Assembly: GCA_950295325.1 (NCBI GenBank)
Contig: OX485804.1
Coordinates: 6,944,001 to 7,008,000, forward strand
Direction: 5' to 3'
DNA: 64,000 nucleotides
DNA from: Polytrichum commune
Lineage: Eukaryota; Streptophyta; Polytrichopsida; Polytrichales; Polytrichaceae
This document shows, one piece after another, positions 37,258 through 47,159 of this stretch. Both the position numbers and the translations under genes were made by a program. The notes under the pieces were generated by a model. That model made no database searches, had not been told where the DNA came from, and saw nothing but the letters and a program-made list of their open reading frames with translations. Each line of letters begins with the position of its first letter. Position 1 is the first letter of the stretch.

Positions 37258-38320
37258 GAGTGCAATGAACGGGGACAGCCATGCTAAGGGCCGCTTCACA
37301 CTTTGGCCATCCAAGTCGAGAAGTCGTGGGATTGAATGGCCAAACTTTGTTGAGAGTTCAAAGACATGGACTGAAAATACATAGCCAATGTCGAATGTTG
37401 GGCATAGTTTGAGGCCTCCAAAGGTCAAGCCCAAAGTCCAAACCTTTACTTAAGAATGAAGGAGCATCCCACTTTATTTCATGCCCAAAACATCTCCTCC
37501 AATCTAATGGCCAAGATCTTGTTAGTGTCGGTCAGTTTTTGATTTTTGTATGAAAAAAATTTGACGGCCTCTCGACCATAGTTTGGGTGTCCATTCATGT
37601 CTGACTTAATCTTCCTTCGAGAGTCCGTCGCCTTGGTCAAAAAGTACTGCCATGTAGGCATTTTGGAGCGTGATGGCCTTTGGACTTTGGCCTCTAGTGT
37701 GAAGGGTTGAGAGGCCGAATTCTTGGTTTCTTGCAACATGATTGGTGGAAATTGACGGCCTCTCGACCTTCGGCCATAGTGTGAGGCGGCCCTAAATATG
37801 GTATTTAGTGTCACCAATGCTTATTATCTTGCTCCATACATATTGTAAACCGTGGCGTAGTGTCACCAACACTAAATGTTAACCTAACGATATTTGTCAT
37901 TCCTTGTATAAATATTTGGGCATTAGAGATTTATGGTGTTGCAAGTATTGTCATTTACTAAGTGATTTTTCCATCCAAATTTCAATCATCCATGACAATT
38001 TGTTAGGATGCAAATTATGCCGAGCTTTGTTTCAATAATTGGCGTTTGGATGGACTGGAAGTAAATTGGGATGACAATATTTGTAAACTTATTCATAGAA
38101 AGTGTCACTAAATGTTTTTACCACAATGACATAAAATATCATATGACATTCAATATCGTATTTAGTGTAATTACAGATGAACCAGTTGAGATTGAAAAAT
38201 CACTGGTTGAAGTTCAAGACTTCAGGAAAGTTACTGACCATTTTAGAAGAATCTATGGAACAAACCTCAATTTAGTAAAGAAAAGTCCAGTATTATGCCC
38301 ACAAATCTTCCCGGACACTG
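37258..38320 (+). mobile_element. Three-deep nest: AACCGGTT MITE, copy 8, holding a TA-MITE that holds a PIF-like MITE
   Basis: The outer element starts TGCAATGAACGGGGACAGCC and ends CCGGACACTG. In between lies a palindrome-ended MITE: its right tip, ATCGTATTTAGTGTAA, meets TTACAGATGAACCAG of the outer element at about 38,165. The left tip of that MITE is cut at its TAA by the 505-bp element at 37,288-37,792, and resumes as TAAATATGGTATTTAGTG. The order of events can be read directly: outer family, then the TA-MITE, then the PIF-like MITE. Confidence 0.75.
37288..37792. mobile_element. PIF/Harbinger-like MITE with TAA duplication
   Basis: The left end GGGCCGCTTCACACTTTGG and right end GGCCATAGTGTGAGGCGGCC plus C are inverse. 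TAA lies directly outside both (37,285-37,287 and 37,793-37,795). It is the inverted-orientation sister of 2,331-2,924 and lacks that copy's internal duplicated end. It is non-coding. Confidence 0.85.
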
Positions 38321-39010
38321 TCAGGGTGAGTCCATTGAACTCCTATTCTTCCTCGATATGGCTATCCGTATCCACAATATGTGTGTGAGGTGACTTGTGA
38401 TATAGCATTAAGGCAAGATGGATTGAATGCAATGACAACGTTTTCAACGAGAAATGTTGGGATGAAATCCAAGGTTAAATGTGTCATTTTGGGACAACCT
38501 CATTATGTACGGCACGGTAGCTTGGGGAGGATTGTCAAGTATTTGAAGATTCAAGTTTTCTCAGCCAAGGCATTGCTTCAACGTTTCGATCAAATGTGGG
38601 GCTCTAGAGGGGTTCTTGTAGAAGGGATAACATGGAAATCGCTTGGAACTAGAAACACCAACTTACGTAGGTAGCTTGACAATTTTGTTAGTCAGTTGGT
38701 GGTTGGAAGGTTGGGCTTGGTTGGTGGGGTGGGGGATTGTCCTCACTTGGTGGCTATGGTGGGTTCATGCCTTTGTTACTTTTCTACACACGTTCGAGGT
38801 GCCCCCCTCCCCGCGAAGTGGATGCCTCACTTCACTGATTCTTGATTCAATTATGGCACTGGCTTATTTGCTTTCTGTTCCAAACAAGAAAGAAGGAAAA
38901 AAAACTCGAGTTTTATGCTGAGAAATCTCACTATGCTTTTCACAGAACTTGAATGTAATATCGATGATGCCTGTTCTTTAACTTCAAGCCTCGCCATACA
39001 CCACTCAAAT
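38321..39010 (+). other. Unassigned stretch with a 97-codon ORF
   Basis: The open frame at 38,381-38,674 has balanced composition and ends at a possible donor-like CGTAGGTAGC. A second ORF overlaps its end. I recognise no domain, see no partner exon and cannot call a gene. It could be a retroelement or gene fragment. The remainder is unremarkable. Confidence 0.25.
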
Positions 39011-39519
39011 CAACGACTGTGGAGAGCCAACCATTAGTTTACAGATGAACCAGTTGAACGAGTTTGAGAAGTAACTGTTGAAGTTTAAGGCTTCAGGAAA
39101 ATCACTGATAATGTTAGAGGAATCTATGGAATATACCTCAGATTAATGGAGGAAAACTGAAAGATCAGCACATGTAACTGGTTGGACTTGGGAGACACCA
39201 GGATTTTGACCAATTATACCCAAAAACCTCCCCGGACACTGACTCAAATATAGGTGTCCAATTATTAACCCTTCTACTGCATGAACCAGTTGAACAAGTT
39301 TGAGAAGTAACTGTTGAAGTTGAAGGCTTCAGGAAAATTACTGATAATGTTAGAGGAATCTATGGAATATACCTCAGATTGATGGAGGAAAACCGAAAGA
39401 TCAGCACATATGTAACTGGGTGGACTTGGGAAACACCAGGATTTTGACCAATTATACCCCAAAAACCTCCCCGGTTACTGACTCAAATATAGGTGTCCGA
39501 TTATTAACTCTTCCACTGC
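39011..39519 (+). mobile_element. AACCGGTT MITE, copies 9 and 10, as a tandem duplication
   Basis: The first copy starts CAACGACTGTGGAGAGCC (a decayed CAATGAACGGGGAGAACC) and ends CCCCGGACACTG. A unit of about 237 bp, taking in most of the element plus about 40 bp of right flank, repeats directly: 39,045-39,280 and 39,281-39,519. Both flanks share CTCAAATATAGGTGTCC. This is a segmental tandem duplication after insertion, not two insertions. Confidence 0.8.
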
Positions 39520-39961
39520 AGCCATCTCTGCAGGTTGTGGTGTGGATCTGGTTCCCAACCGCCGCCATCTCGATGCAGTGCTCATTAAACACCTCAACAA
39601 CAGTAATTGCTCCATGTGTCCCAAGTTGCTGTAGATGACAACAAGATGCTGTGCCATTTAGTAGTATTCTAAATATTGGCCAGTTTCAACAAGGCGTGAC
39701 CGGAGGGGGGCCAGGGTATGATTTATCTTTAGGTCAGACACAGGGAGGGATATTTTATTAGTATGCAGCTGGGACCCAGTTGCCGGGCGCATGGATTCGC
39801 TAGTTTGCTAAAAAATACCCACGCAGCTGCACCAGGGACTTGGGAGGTTTTATGCAGGGGGTCATGCAGGCAGGCTTGTGTGTGTGGATTGAGCATGAGG
39901 AGTGCTCCTTCATCAACTGCAATTTTAGCATTGTTGATAATGGGATTGGGGGGGGGGGGGG
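39520..39961. other. Unassigned sequence ending in a 22-G run
   Basis: No gene was seen. The G run (39,948-39,969) was the target of the hAT element that follows. Confidence 0.5.
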
Positions 39962-39969
39962 GGGGGGGG

Positions 39970-41001
39970 CAGTGTTCAAGATTGAAGCCCTCATATGAGT
40001 TTCATTTTGAAGGGCTCTAAAATTTGAACCCTTCGGTTGAAGGGCTAGTTCAAATTCAAGACGTCAATTCAGTAATATAGAAATAAAATATAAAAAACTC
40101 ATATTAAACTTATGCATGATTTATATGGTGCATGCTTCCAATACAATGTGAAGAATTAAGAATCAACCATCTAACCCTCATTAAAGCATCTAGTGTGTCA
40201 AGGTTGAGTCTAGTTCTCCTTTCACTCTTAACCCAATTTTGCTTTGAAAAACCACGCTCACAAACAACAGTGCTAGTTGGGATCACAAGTATGACTTGCC
40301 ATAGCGACATCATAGTTGGCCAATTAATCATGAACTCCCGGTCATTGCCACAAAAAACCCAAGCTTCTTGCATACTTCGGCGTTCACAAACGGAACATAA
40401 CATCTCCACAAGCTATAATTGTAAACAACAACATTTCAAAGCCTAAATCAGTACCTTATCAATAGCTGGATGGAGCTTGGACTGTGCTTCCTTCCCCTAA
40501 TGCACTCGCAGCTGCAATTGCACTAATTGATGATCCTTTCAGAACCCCACCATCATGCTCCACCACTACCAGTGTGTTGGCCTTCACCCCACAAAAAACA
40601 TTCATTCGTGATTAGCCTGTGAATTACATCACAAACCTTTAAATTTGTAGACCCAAATCAGCACTGATTTCACATTGATTGAATCACATCACACTACAAC
40701 ACTGACTCAATGCTTACCAAAGAAAGGGTTGGATTCCAATCTTTTGCAAGACCTAAAAAGTTGAATTCCAAGTCAGATCGATGTTGAATGAATCATTTGC
40801 TAGGTGTTGAGGTTGTCACTGTAGCGACCTCCTCGTCACTGTAGCGCTACAGTGTTGACGGGTGTAAAAATTTTGAGGACGTCAAGTGAAGTTTTCATTT
40901 GGAGTTTGGGGTTGCATTTTGAAGGGCTGTTTTGAGAGAGGTATATTTTGAAGGGCCAAATCGCGTTTGAAGGGCATTGAAGACTTCAATCTTGAACACT
41001 G
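39970..41001 (-). mobile_element. hAT deletion derivative inserted in a poly-G tract
   Basis: The left tip is CAGTGTTCAAGATTGAAG and the right tip its exact inverse, CTTCAATCTTGAACACTG. At least eight G stand on each side (39,962-39,969 and 41,002-41,009), so the 8-bp TSD is GGGGGGGG. Both subterminal zones carry repeated GAAGGGC words, and the right zone holds the perfect palindrome CACTGTAGCGCTACAGTG (40,837-40,854). At 1,032 bp it is too short for a full hAT, and only the end of the transposase gene remains. Confidence 0.85.
40110..40409 (-). pseudogene. hAT transposase, C-terminal dimerisation domain only
   Basis: The frame reads MMSLWQVILVIPTSTVVCER, then GFSKQNWVKSERRTRLNLDT, then LDALMRV. 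This is the hAT C-terminal dimerisation region: the IPTST..CERGFS block, then K..RR.RL....LD.L.R. The type resembles ZNF862-like or plant hAT proteins that carry C-E-R-G-F-S. The BED finger and the catalytic RNase-H-like core are absent, so the copy cannot encode an active transposase. The short frame stays open, which suggests a fairly young deletion derivative or chance. Confidence 0.75.
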
Positions 41002-41012
41002 GGGGGGGGGGG

Positions 41013-42039
41013 TGCGTTGTCGATGGTCACCGCCGACTTGTGGATTGTAGGAAACTTCTGGCTATGGCGGAAGCAGCCGAGGGTGCGGATGGTTAGGGCT
41101 TTGCTGGAGCTTTCATCTCTCTCTCTCCCTCCCTCCCTCCTTGAAGCACATGGCGATTCGCATGGATAGAATACAAATACACCTCACACAAGCCAACCCA
41201 AGGCGGGCTTGGGAGAGCAACAAAGAGAATACCTCTTGCCACACCATAACATTGGTCATCTGGGTGACTAGCTTGGGTGGGGTTGGGAATATGTCATGTA
41301 AGGTGTTAGAATGATGTCTTATGAATGCTTGTCTAAGCATATCCGGCCTGATAAACCTGGGTGAAGCATATTTATTGAATATTATTAGATGGAATGGCTG
41401 ATAATAACTGAATAATCTCTCTCTCTCTCTCTCTCTCTCTCGTGTGGTGATTTCCATTGATAGAATAATAATGCACCTCACAAGACAATTTATTGACTCC
41501 AAGTTGGGCTTGGGAGAGCGACAAGGAAAATACCTCTTGCCACTGATTGTAAACATGTCATGCCCAAGACTACACTAAACACCTCATTTATTATGGTCCA
41601 CTTTTTTATTTATTTCATGGTTTGTTTGTTTTGTTGTTGGCGTTATTGAGGGATGAGGCCAATAAGCCAACGAAAGGAATGAATAAGGACCAAGAAGACA
41701 TGCACCCACTTGGAGGGGAAAGTTGTGTATGAAGTTATGTTCTTAAACATGTCACAAGAATAATGGTTTGTTATCTAGAGGCTCACCGCCCAACTTGGAG
41801 GCGCACACACATAAAACATAGCTTGTGCTCCCCTTCAGATGAGAGTTTTATATCTGCTTTGTATCTAAGAGATACTTCTAGAAGTTGAATTATATGTAGA
41901 CTAAAGACTCGTTATCTACATACACTGATCGTTTTACTTTATGGTCCTCCTTTTACTCTCCACATAGTCTAGGGTGTAGTCCCGTTCAAACTTGTTCCCG
42001 AACTAATCTAGGTAAATAACTAAGTCCCATGGACTCACA
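41013..42039. other. Gene-free stretch with duplicated CT-repeat unit
   Basis: Two direct repeats, about 41,112-41,246 and 41,403-41,542, each begin with a CT microsatellite and then share CACCTCACA, GGGCTTGGGAGAGC and AATACCTCTTGCCAC. Read on the minus strand they end in GA repeats, as some retroposon tails do, but I could not assign a family. The 147-residue minus ORF here is made mostly of these repeats. The rest is unassigned. Confidence 0.4.
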
Positions 42040-42270
42040 CGTTTCAGGTAGGGCCCCCTCAAGTGTGCCACCCCACCACATAAAGGAAAAAGATTAAATT
42101 GAAAGACCACCCACCAAGGACATCTCCCAAAACCCATCACTAGGACAACCTCAAACCAATTCACCACCAACAACAAATCTTGATGTACTTGAGGACCTCG
42201 CCCAAGCAGTCTTCATGAAGAGGATATGGCTCACACTATTCACCATCTACACACAATACTTGTCCTGGAA
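42040..42270 (-). pseudogene. Short LINE 3' fragment
   Basis: It is colinear with the 3' end of the minus-strand LINE at 31,250-31,560. Shared traces are CACCACATAAA against CGCCACGTAAA, ATCACTAGGACAACC against the AGCCAAAGACAACC region, and CTCGCCCAAGC against CTAGCCCAAGCC. Only the end of the coding part and the 3' untranslated part survive. Confidence 0.45.
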
Positions 42271-42630
42271 TCACTGGGTGGCAACTAGAGAGGGTGGTCA
42301 AGTAACACTTGATGCTACAAGACAAGTCATGAAGACCACTCTATTTATGATGTGTAATATAAAAAATTTATCACATTTTTGGGAGTTTAGATCACTTTCT
42401 CTGCCAATGCAGCTCTTGGTTAAGGCCAGTTTGTGAGCCCCACAACATAAAGCAACAAAAAAGATGGAGAATAAACACCAAAGCCATGATTCACTTGGGT
42501 CAAAAGCACTTTGAAAATTGAGGTGTGATCCTCAAATGACCTCTACAAATGCTTGGGACCCTATACTTCTGAGATCAATTTAGTGGAGATCAATTCAATG
42601 GAAACTCACCCTTGGAATGCAAACCTGGAG
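42271..42630. other. Unassigned sequence
   Basis: I see nothing definable here. Confidence 0.5.
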
Positions 42631-43083
42631 CAATGAACGCGGAGAGCCAACCACTAGTTCCAGATGAACCGGTTGAGTTTGAAGAATAACTGGTTGAAGT
42701 TCAAGACTTCAGGAGAATCATCAATCATTTCAGAGGAATATATGGAATATACCTCAAATTACTAAAAAAAACTGAAAGATCACAACATGCAACCGGTTGG
42801 ACTTGGAAACACTAACATCTTGACCGAGTATGCCCAAAATCTCCCCAGAGGCTGGCCCAGTGATCGGGAGATTTTTGGGCATAATCGGTTGAGTTCCTAG
42901 GGTTTGCAAGTCCAACCGGTTACATGTTGACATCCTTTGGTTTTCCTTTATTAAACTGGAGTAAATTCTATAGATTCCTCTAAATTGATCAGTAATTTTC
43001 ATGCAGTCTTGAACTTCAACCGGTTATTTCTCAAACTCAACCGGTTCATCCGTAACTGCCGGTTCTCCCCGATCATTGCACTG
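42631..43083. mobile_element. Fold-back of two AACCGGTT MITEs (copies 11 and 12)
   Basis: The forward copy (42,631-42,856) starts CAATGAACGCGGAGAGCC and ends CCCCAGAGGCTGG. The reverse copy (42,858-43,083) starts at once as CAGTGATCGGGAGATTTTTG and ends CCCCGATCATTGCACTG. The arms are about 225 bp with no real spacer. The reverse copy holds three exact AACCGGTT palindromes (near 42,915, 43,019 and 43,040), the best-kept set in the window. A hairpin of about 220 bp stem could form. Confidence 0.8.
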
Positions 43084-43410
43084 ACCTGGAGTTCTCTCAT
43101 AAACAACAATTGGAAAGTGGGGGTCCTGTATGAGTTTAATGTACCATGTAGATTCTCATTCATAATCTCCACAGACAAATAAAGAGGCGTGCTTAATTGG
43201 AGTGGCAATTCTTTGGGGACAACAATGATAGTGGACTCTGGAGTCTAATGCTCTTTATAATTACAACTGGGATAAAGGACTGAACCCTCCCTGCTCATCA
43301 CTGCAGGAATCCCTGCGTCTCTTTTAAAACTAATGAATGTGGATCTAGAATCTGAAATACCCATAGATCTTGAACCATTTAGTGGACAGAGAACAATGGT
43401 ATAAAGAAAG
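43084..43410. other. Unassigned sequence before the satellite
   Basis: No gene or known repeat was seen. An 81-residue minus ORF (43,245-43,490) runs into the first satellite unit and has no recognisable domain. Confidence 0.4.
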
Positions 43411-44185
43411 GTGAGAGAGACTGCGTGATCTCGAGTGTAAAGTTTGAGATTGAATGAACCACTAATGTGCGTGACCCAAACACTTCTCATATATTAGAAT
43501 CTTTGATGATCATCTTCACAACAACCAACAACATTCTATAGAGAGAGACTGCGTGATCTCAAGTGTAAAGTTTGAGATTGAATGAACCACTAATGTGCCT
43601 GGTCCAAACACTTCTCATATATTAGAATCTTTGATGATCATCTTCACAACAACCAACAACATTCTACAAAGAGAGACTGCGTGATCTCAAGTGTAAAGTT
43701 TGAGATTGAATGAACCACTAATGTGCGTGACCCAAACACTTCTCATGTATTAGAATCTTTGATGATCATCTTCACAACAACCAACAACATTCTACAAAGA
43801 GAGACTGCGTGATCTCGAGTGTAAAGTTTGAGATTGAATGAACCACTAATGTGCGTGACCCAAACACTTCTCATATATTAGAATCTTTGATGATCATCTT
43901 CACAACAACCAACAACATTCTATAGAGAGAGACTGCGTGATCTCAAGTGTAAAGTTTGAGACTTAATGAACCACTAATGTGCCTGGTCCAAACACTTCTC
44001 ATATATTAGAATCTTTGATTATCATCTTCACAACAACCAACAACATTCTACAAAGAGAGACGACGTGATCTCAAGTGTAAAGTTTGAGATTGAATGAACC
44101 ACTAATGTGCGTGACCCGAACACTTCTCATATATCAGAATCTTTGATGATCATCTTCACAACAACCGACAACATTCTACGAAGAG
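43411..44185. repeat. 128-bp satellite, six units, with a 3-unit higher-order period
   Basis: Units begin CTGCGTGATCTC at 43,421, 43,549, 43,677, 43,805 and 43,933, with CGACGTGATCTC at 44,061, always exactly 128 bp apart. Units 1 and 4 look identical. Units 2 and 5 share the variant GCCTGGTCC and differ at about three bases. Units 3 and 6 share GCGTGACCC with TCTAC(A/G)AAG. The array is therefore a duplicated 384-bp trimer. Each unit contains CACTTCTCATATATTAG and TTGATGATCATCTTC. Confidence 0.9.
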
Positions 44186-44794
44186 AATCGAATTGGGCAA
44201 CCACAAAGCACAAGCGAAGTTCTTAGACATAATCAACATTAACGTCTTCCCTTTCAAACCTCCAATCATGGAGATCGATGACCTAAATTGAGGGTGGAGG
44301 GGCAAGAATTATGCTATGAAGTAGTCATCCTCTTCCCCAATCTTGGCTAAGGGTTGCTTTACACTATGGTGGAGAAGTGCACCAGTCTGTCAAGAATTTT
44401 CGCCCAAGACATGGTTGTTTGAGGCGAGGGATGGTATGCCGGAGAAGATGAAAAGACAATAAAATAATGCCTTAAGAAGTCTTGACCAGCCGTAGTGTAA
44501 CCACCTAAAGGAGAAGTGTATTGGACAACTTCACCAAGAGGAGAAGTCCACCGGACTACTTCACAAAACGGTCAAAGCCGGCCATAGTAGAAACCTTACC
44601 CCCTAAATGACCATTGTATTGATATTTTAATAAATTATATTGATTAAAAAAATGTATATGGCAATGTTTTAGAACTTCTTTCATGACAATAATTTATTTG
44701 AAAATGTTCCACCTCTATAATACATCCAAATTAAGGTAAATAAGTAGGTAACATTATCTTCTTATTGATTTTTAGAGAAATTACATGTTGGTAT

Positions 44795-45440
44795 AGTCCA
44801 ACCTTGTTAATACGACACTCGTTTATACGACACCCTCAATATTACGACACGTTTTTACAAGACCAAACTTTTTAGTTCAAAACTTCCTCTTTTATACGAC
44901 TACAACACTCGATAATGCAACATATAGAATCTCCATTTTGTCATATTAAAGAGGTAGTTAATGCTAGAATTCCTTTCATCTATACAATGTACATCTAACA
45001 TACATCCATTTTCACTTGGAAACCACTTGGGAACTTCACTTATTGTTGGGAACTTAATGGTAATTAGGGCTACTAGTGTAGAATGGACATAGTTAGGGTA
45101 AGAGTGGCCTCCTGCCTAGTATGTTGCCTTGTACACGGGTGATATAGTATCACCAATATCTTGATGCTAAACGTCATTCATCATTGTTATCTAGTTTCTT
45201 ATTAGAGAACTCTTTATATTTTGGTGTTAATGAAATTATTAGTTTCCAAAAGTTAGATGGGAATTTAGATAAGATGACAGTTGCTAACTTGGGTAGGCAA
45301 CACCAAGTTTTTTAAGCTCATATTTTTAAGCTCATATTACTTATGTTTTCATATTCCCTCAATAATATGACAACTTTACGTAATTTTCATATTAATGAGA
45401 AGACGACAACTCGATGATACGACTTTTTTTGTATTTCTCA
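44795..45440. mobile_element. Possible pogo/Emigrant-like element remnant
   Basis: The left side reads TATAGTCCAACCTTGTTAAT, then repeated ATACGAC words. These reappear on the right as ATGATACGAC and GACGACAACTCG. The AGT.CAACCT..TTAATA layout recalls plant pogo-type (Emigrant/Lemi) ends and TA insertion. The right tip is not a clean inverse, so the boundaries are uncertain. Confidence 0.3.
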
Positions 45441-45484
45441 AAAATGTCATACAAAAGAGGGAGAAAAATAATGCAAAGATTTCT

Positions 45485-45886
45485 CTCGGGCCATCACACC
45501 CCCTTACGTTTCATAACCACGTGCAATAAAAGTTTGCTACCCTATATTATATGCCATATATGATTTAAAAATTTATGATATTTTTTCTACATATGCATGA
45601 CCATTGATAATATTTTTTTATATTCTTAGGCATCTTAATGTTTTTAGTAATTGTTTCAACCCAATTTTGCATCATTCTAGTTCGAAACGGTATTTTTTAT
45701 TTTTATTTTTTTAAAAAAATCATCAAATTTGGTTACCAATTTTTACTATGTAATAGATACCGTGTATATCTACTCATGAAAAACAACTGATAAAATTTTG
45801 ACCCATTTTGGTGATGCTATATGTAAAAAGTAGATTTGTTTTATCGCACATGATGTTCAACTTGACAATGGAGTGCACCCCCCGAG
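45485..45886. mobile_element. hAT-like MITE with 8-bp target duplication, copy B
   Basis: The tips CTCGGGCCATCACACC and GGAGTGCACCCCCCGAG are imperfect inverses. AGATTTCT stands exactly on both sides (45,477-45,484 and 45,887-45,894). The interior matches 22,625-23,039 throughout (for example GTGTATATCTACTCATGAAA). The two independent 8-bp duplications confirm the ends of this family. Confidence 0.8.
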
Positions 45887-46189
45887 AGATTTCTCTAAGG
45901 AAGAAATATTTTATTGAAGTTGGAGTTCTCCGGAGGCCAAGTTTCTTGTCCGAGGCTTTGAGGTTGCCCAAGAAACTTGACCTCCAGAGAACTCCCCTTG
46001 GAAAAAGTGTCGCCACGTTGCCAACCATGTCATTTTTTCATCCATGTACAAAGTTCTTCACCAAAGGACTCTTGGCTGTAGTGTAAACCACCACTGGACA
46101 AGAGTGTCACTCTTGGCCAATCAAATTTCAGAATTCCCCTAGAATTCTTGACCGGAGGACTTCACCACCGTAGTGTAAAGCAGCCCTAA

Positions 46190-47112
46190 GAATGCCACCT
46201 CAAGGCGTCAAATGGGGATGAAAATATGAATGCTTTATTCTCCAGTGTCATGCTTGTTGGAGCACACCTAGATATCCACCCTGGCCCATAAGATTATAGG
46301 ACTACTTAAAAATGATGAGACATGTGTTGCTACTTTCACATTATATGAGGCTGTTTATATTTCATAACGGTCGTGTCATGTAACACCAAATTGCAGTTCG
46401 ACTATGAAGCATTTGAAAGAAGTGAGTTTGGTTTTCAAGAGAAATAATCTTAACATTCAGTGCAATGTGAGGTACAAAGTTTGTGGTATTTAGTGTCGCT
46501 TACTATTTAGAATTATGTGAGGCGATATCTCGGGTTGGTGAAGAGTGTGTATCCACGATTTTATATAGTGTCCATGATGTTTCTTTTAGTGTAATACCAT
46601 GTTCATTTAAATGCTCACTAGGGTCATGTATTGCCAACATGGATGAGAATTATATTTTTTAAGCAAACGGAGTGAAGGTTTATGTGGTGACAACTTGTGA
46701 TTGATTACCCTCAGAAGAGTTTTGACAACTGTCGTAGCCAAGAACTAGCATTTAGATGAGCGGTTATGGGTTAACATATAGATTGATTGTTTGTTACCCT
46801 AAACCTTACCACTTCAAAATTTGTGACAATTTCCATCTTCATGATTTGAAAAACAAGAAAACGGTAGAACCGTGAGGCTCTGTCCTTTACTATGAAAGAC
46901 TACAATTGTAGATGTCCACTTTGCTCATGCCAATCCATGGCTACTTACTATACCAAACGTTTCTTGAATTTTGTGCACCTTCTTCTCAAATGCGGGTCAA
47001 GGATTGAAGCTATTCATTTATCACCCGAAAATTTCAAAATAAATAATCAAGAACTACCGAAATAACTATACTTAACTAGATTTCTTTCAATGCCTTTTAG
47101 GGAGCAATTATA

Positions 47113-47159
<47 letters not shown>

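Larger units (their letters stand above)
44351..46186. mobile_element. 1.84-kb PIF/Harbinger-like element with TAA duplication
   Basis: The left end GGGTTGCTTTACACTATGG, then TGGAGAAGT, is the inverse of the right end ACTTCACCACCGTAGTG, then TAAAGCAGCCC. TAA flanks both (44,348-44,350 and 46,187-46,189). Motifs like GAAGTCCACCGGACTACTTC recur inside both ends. No transposase frame is recognisable, so it is non-autonomous. It contains a younger 402-bp hAT-like MITE (45,485-45,886) and a stretch with pogo-like terminal sequence near 44,795. Confidence 0.75.

Noticed and set aside
41113-41556. A 147-codon minus-strand ORF
   Set aside because: It consists of two copies of a CT/GA-repeat unit. 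The Arg-Glu runs come from GA microsatellites.
43411-44185. CRISPR-like array
   Set aside because: The units are contiguous 128-bp repeats with no unique spacers, in a eukaryotic genome. This is a satellite.
47119-47153. TA tract as a replication or recombination site
   Set aside because: Its inverse arms are short and the tract is a plain microsatellite. Nothing else points to an origin.
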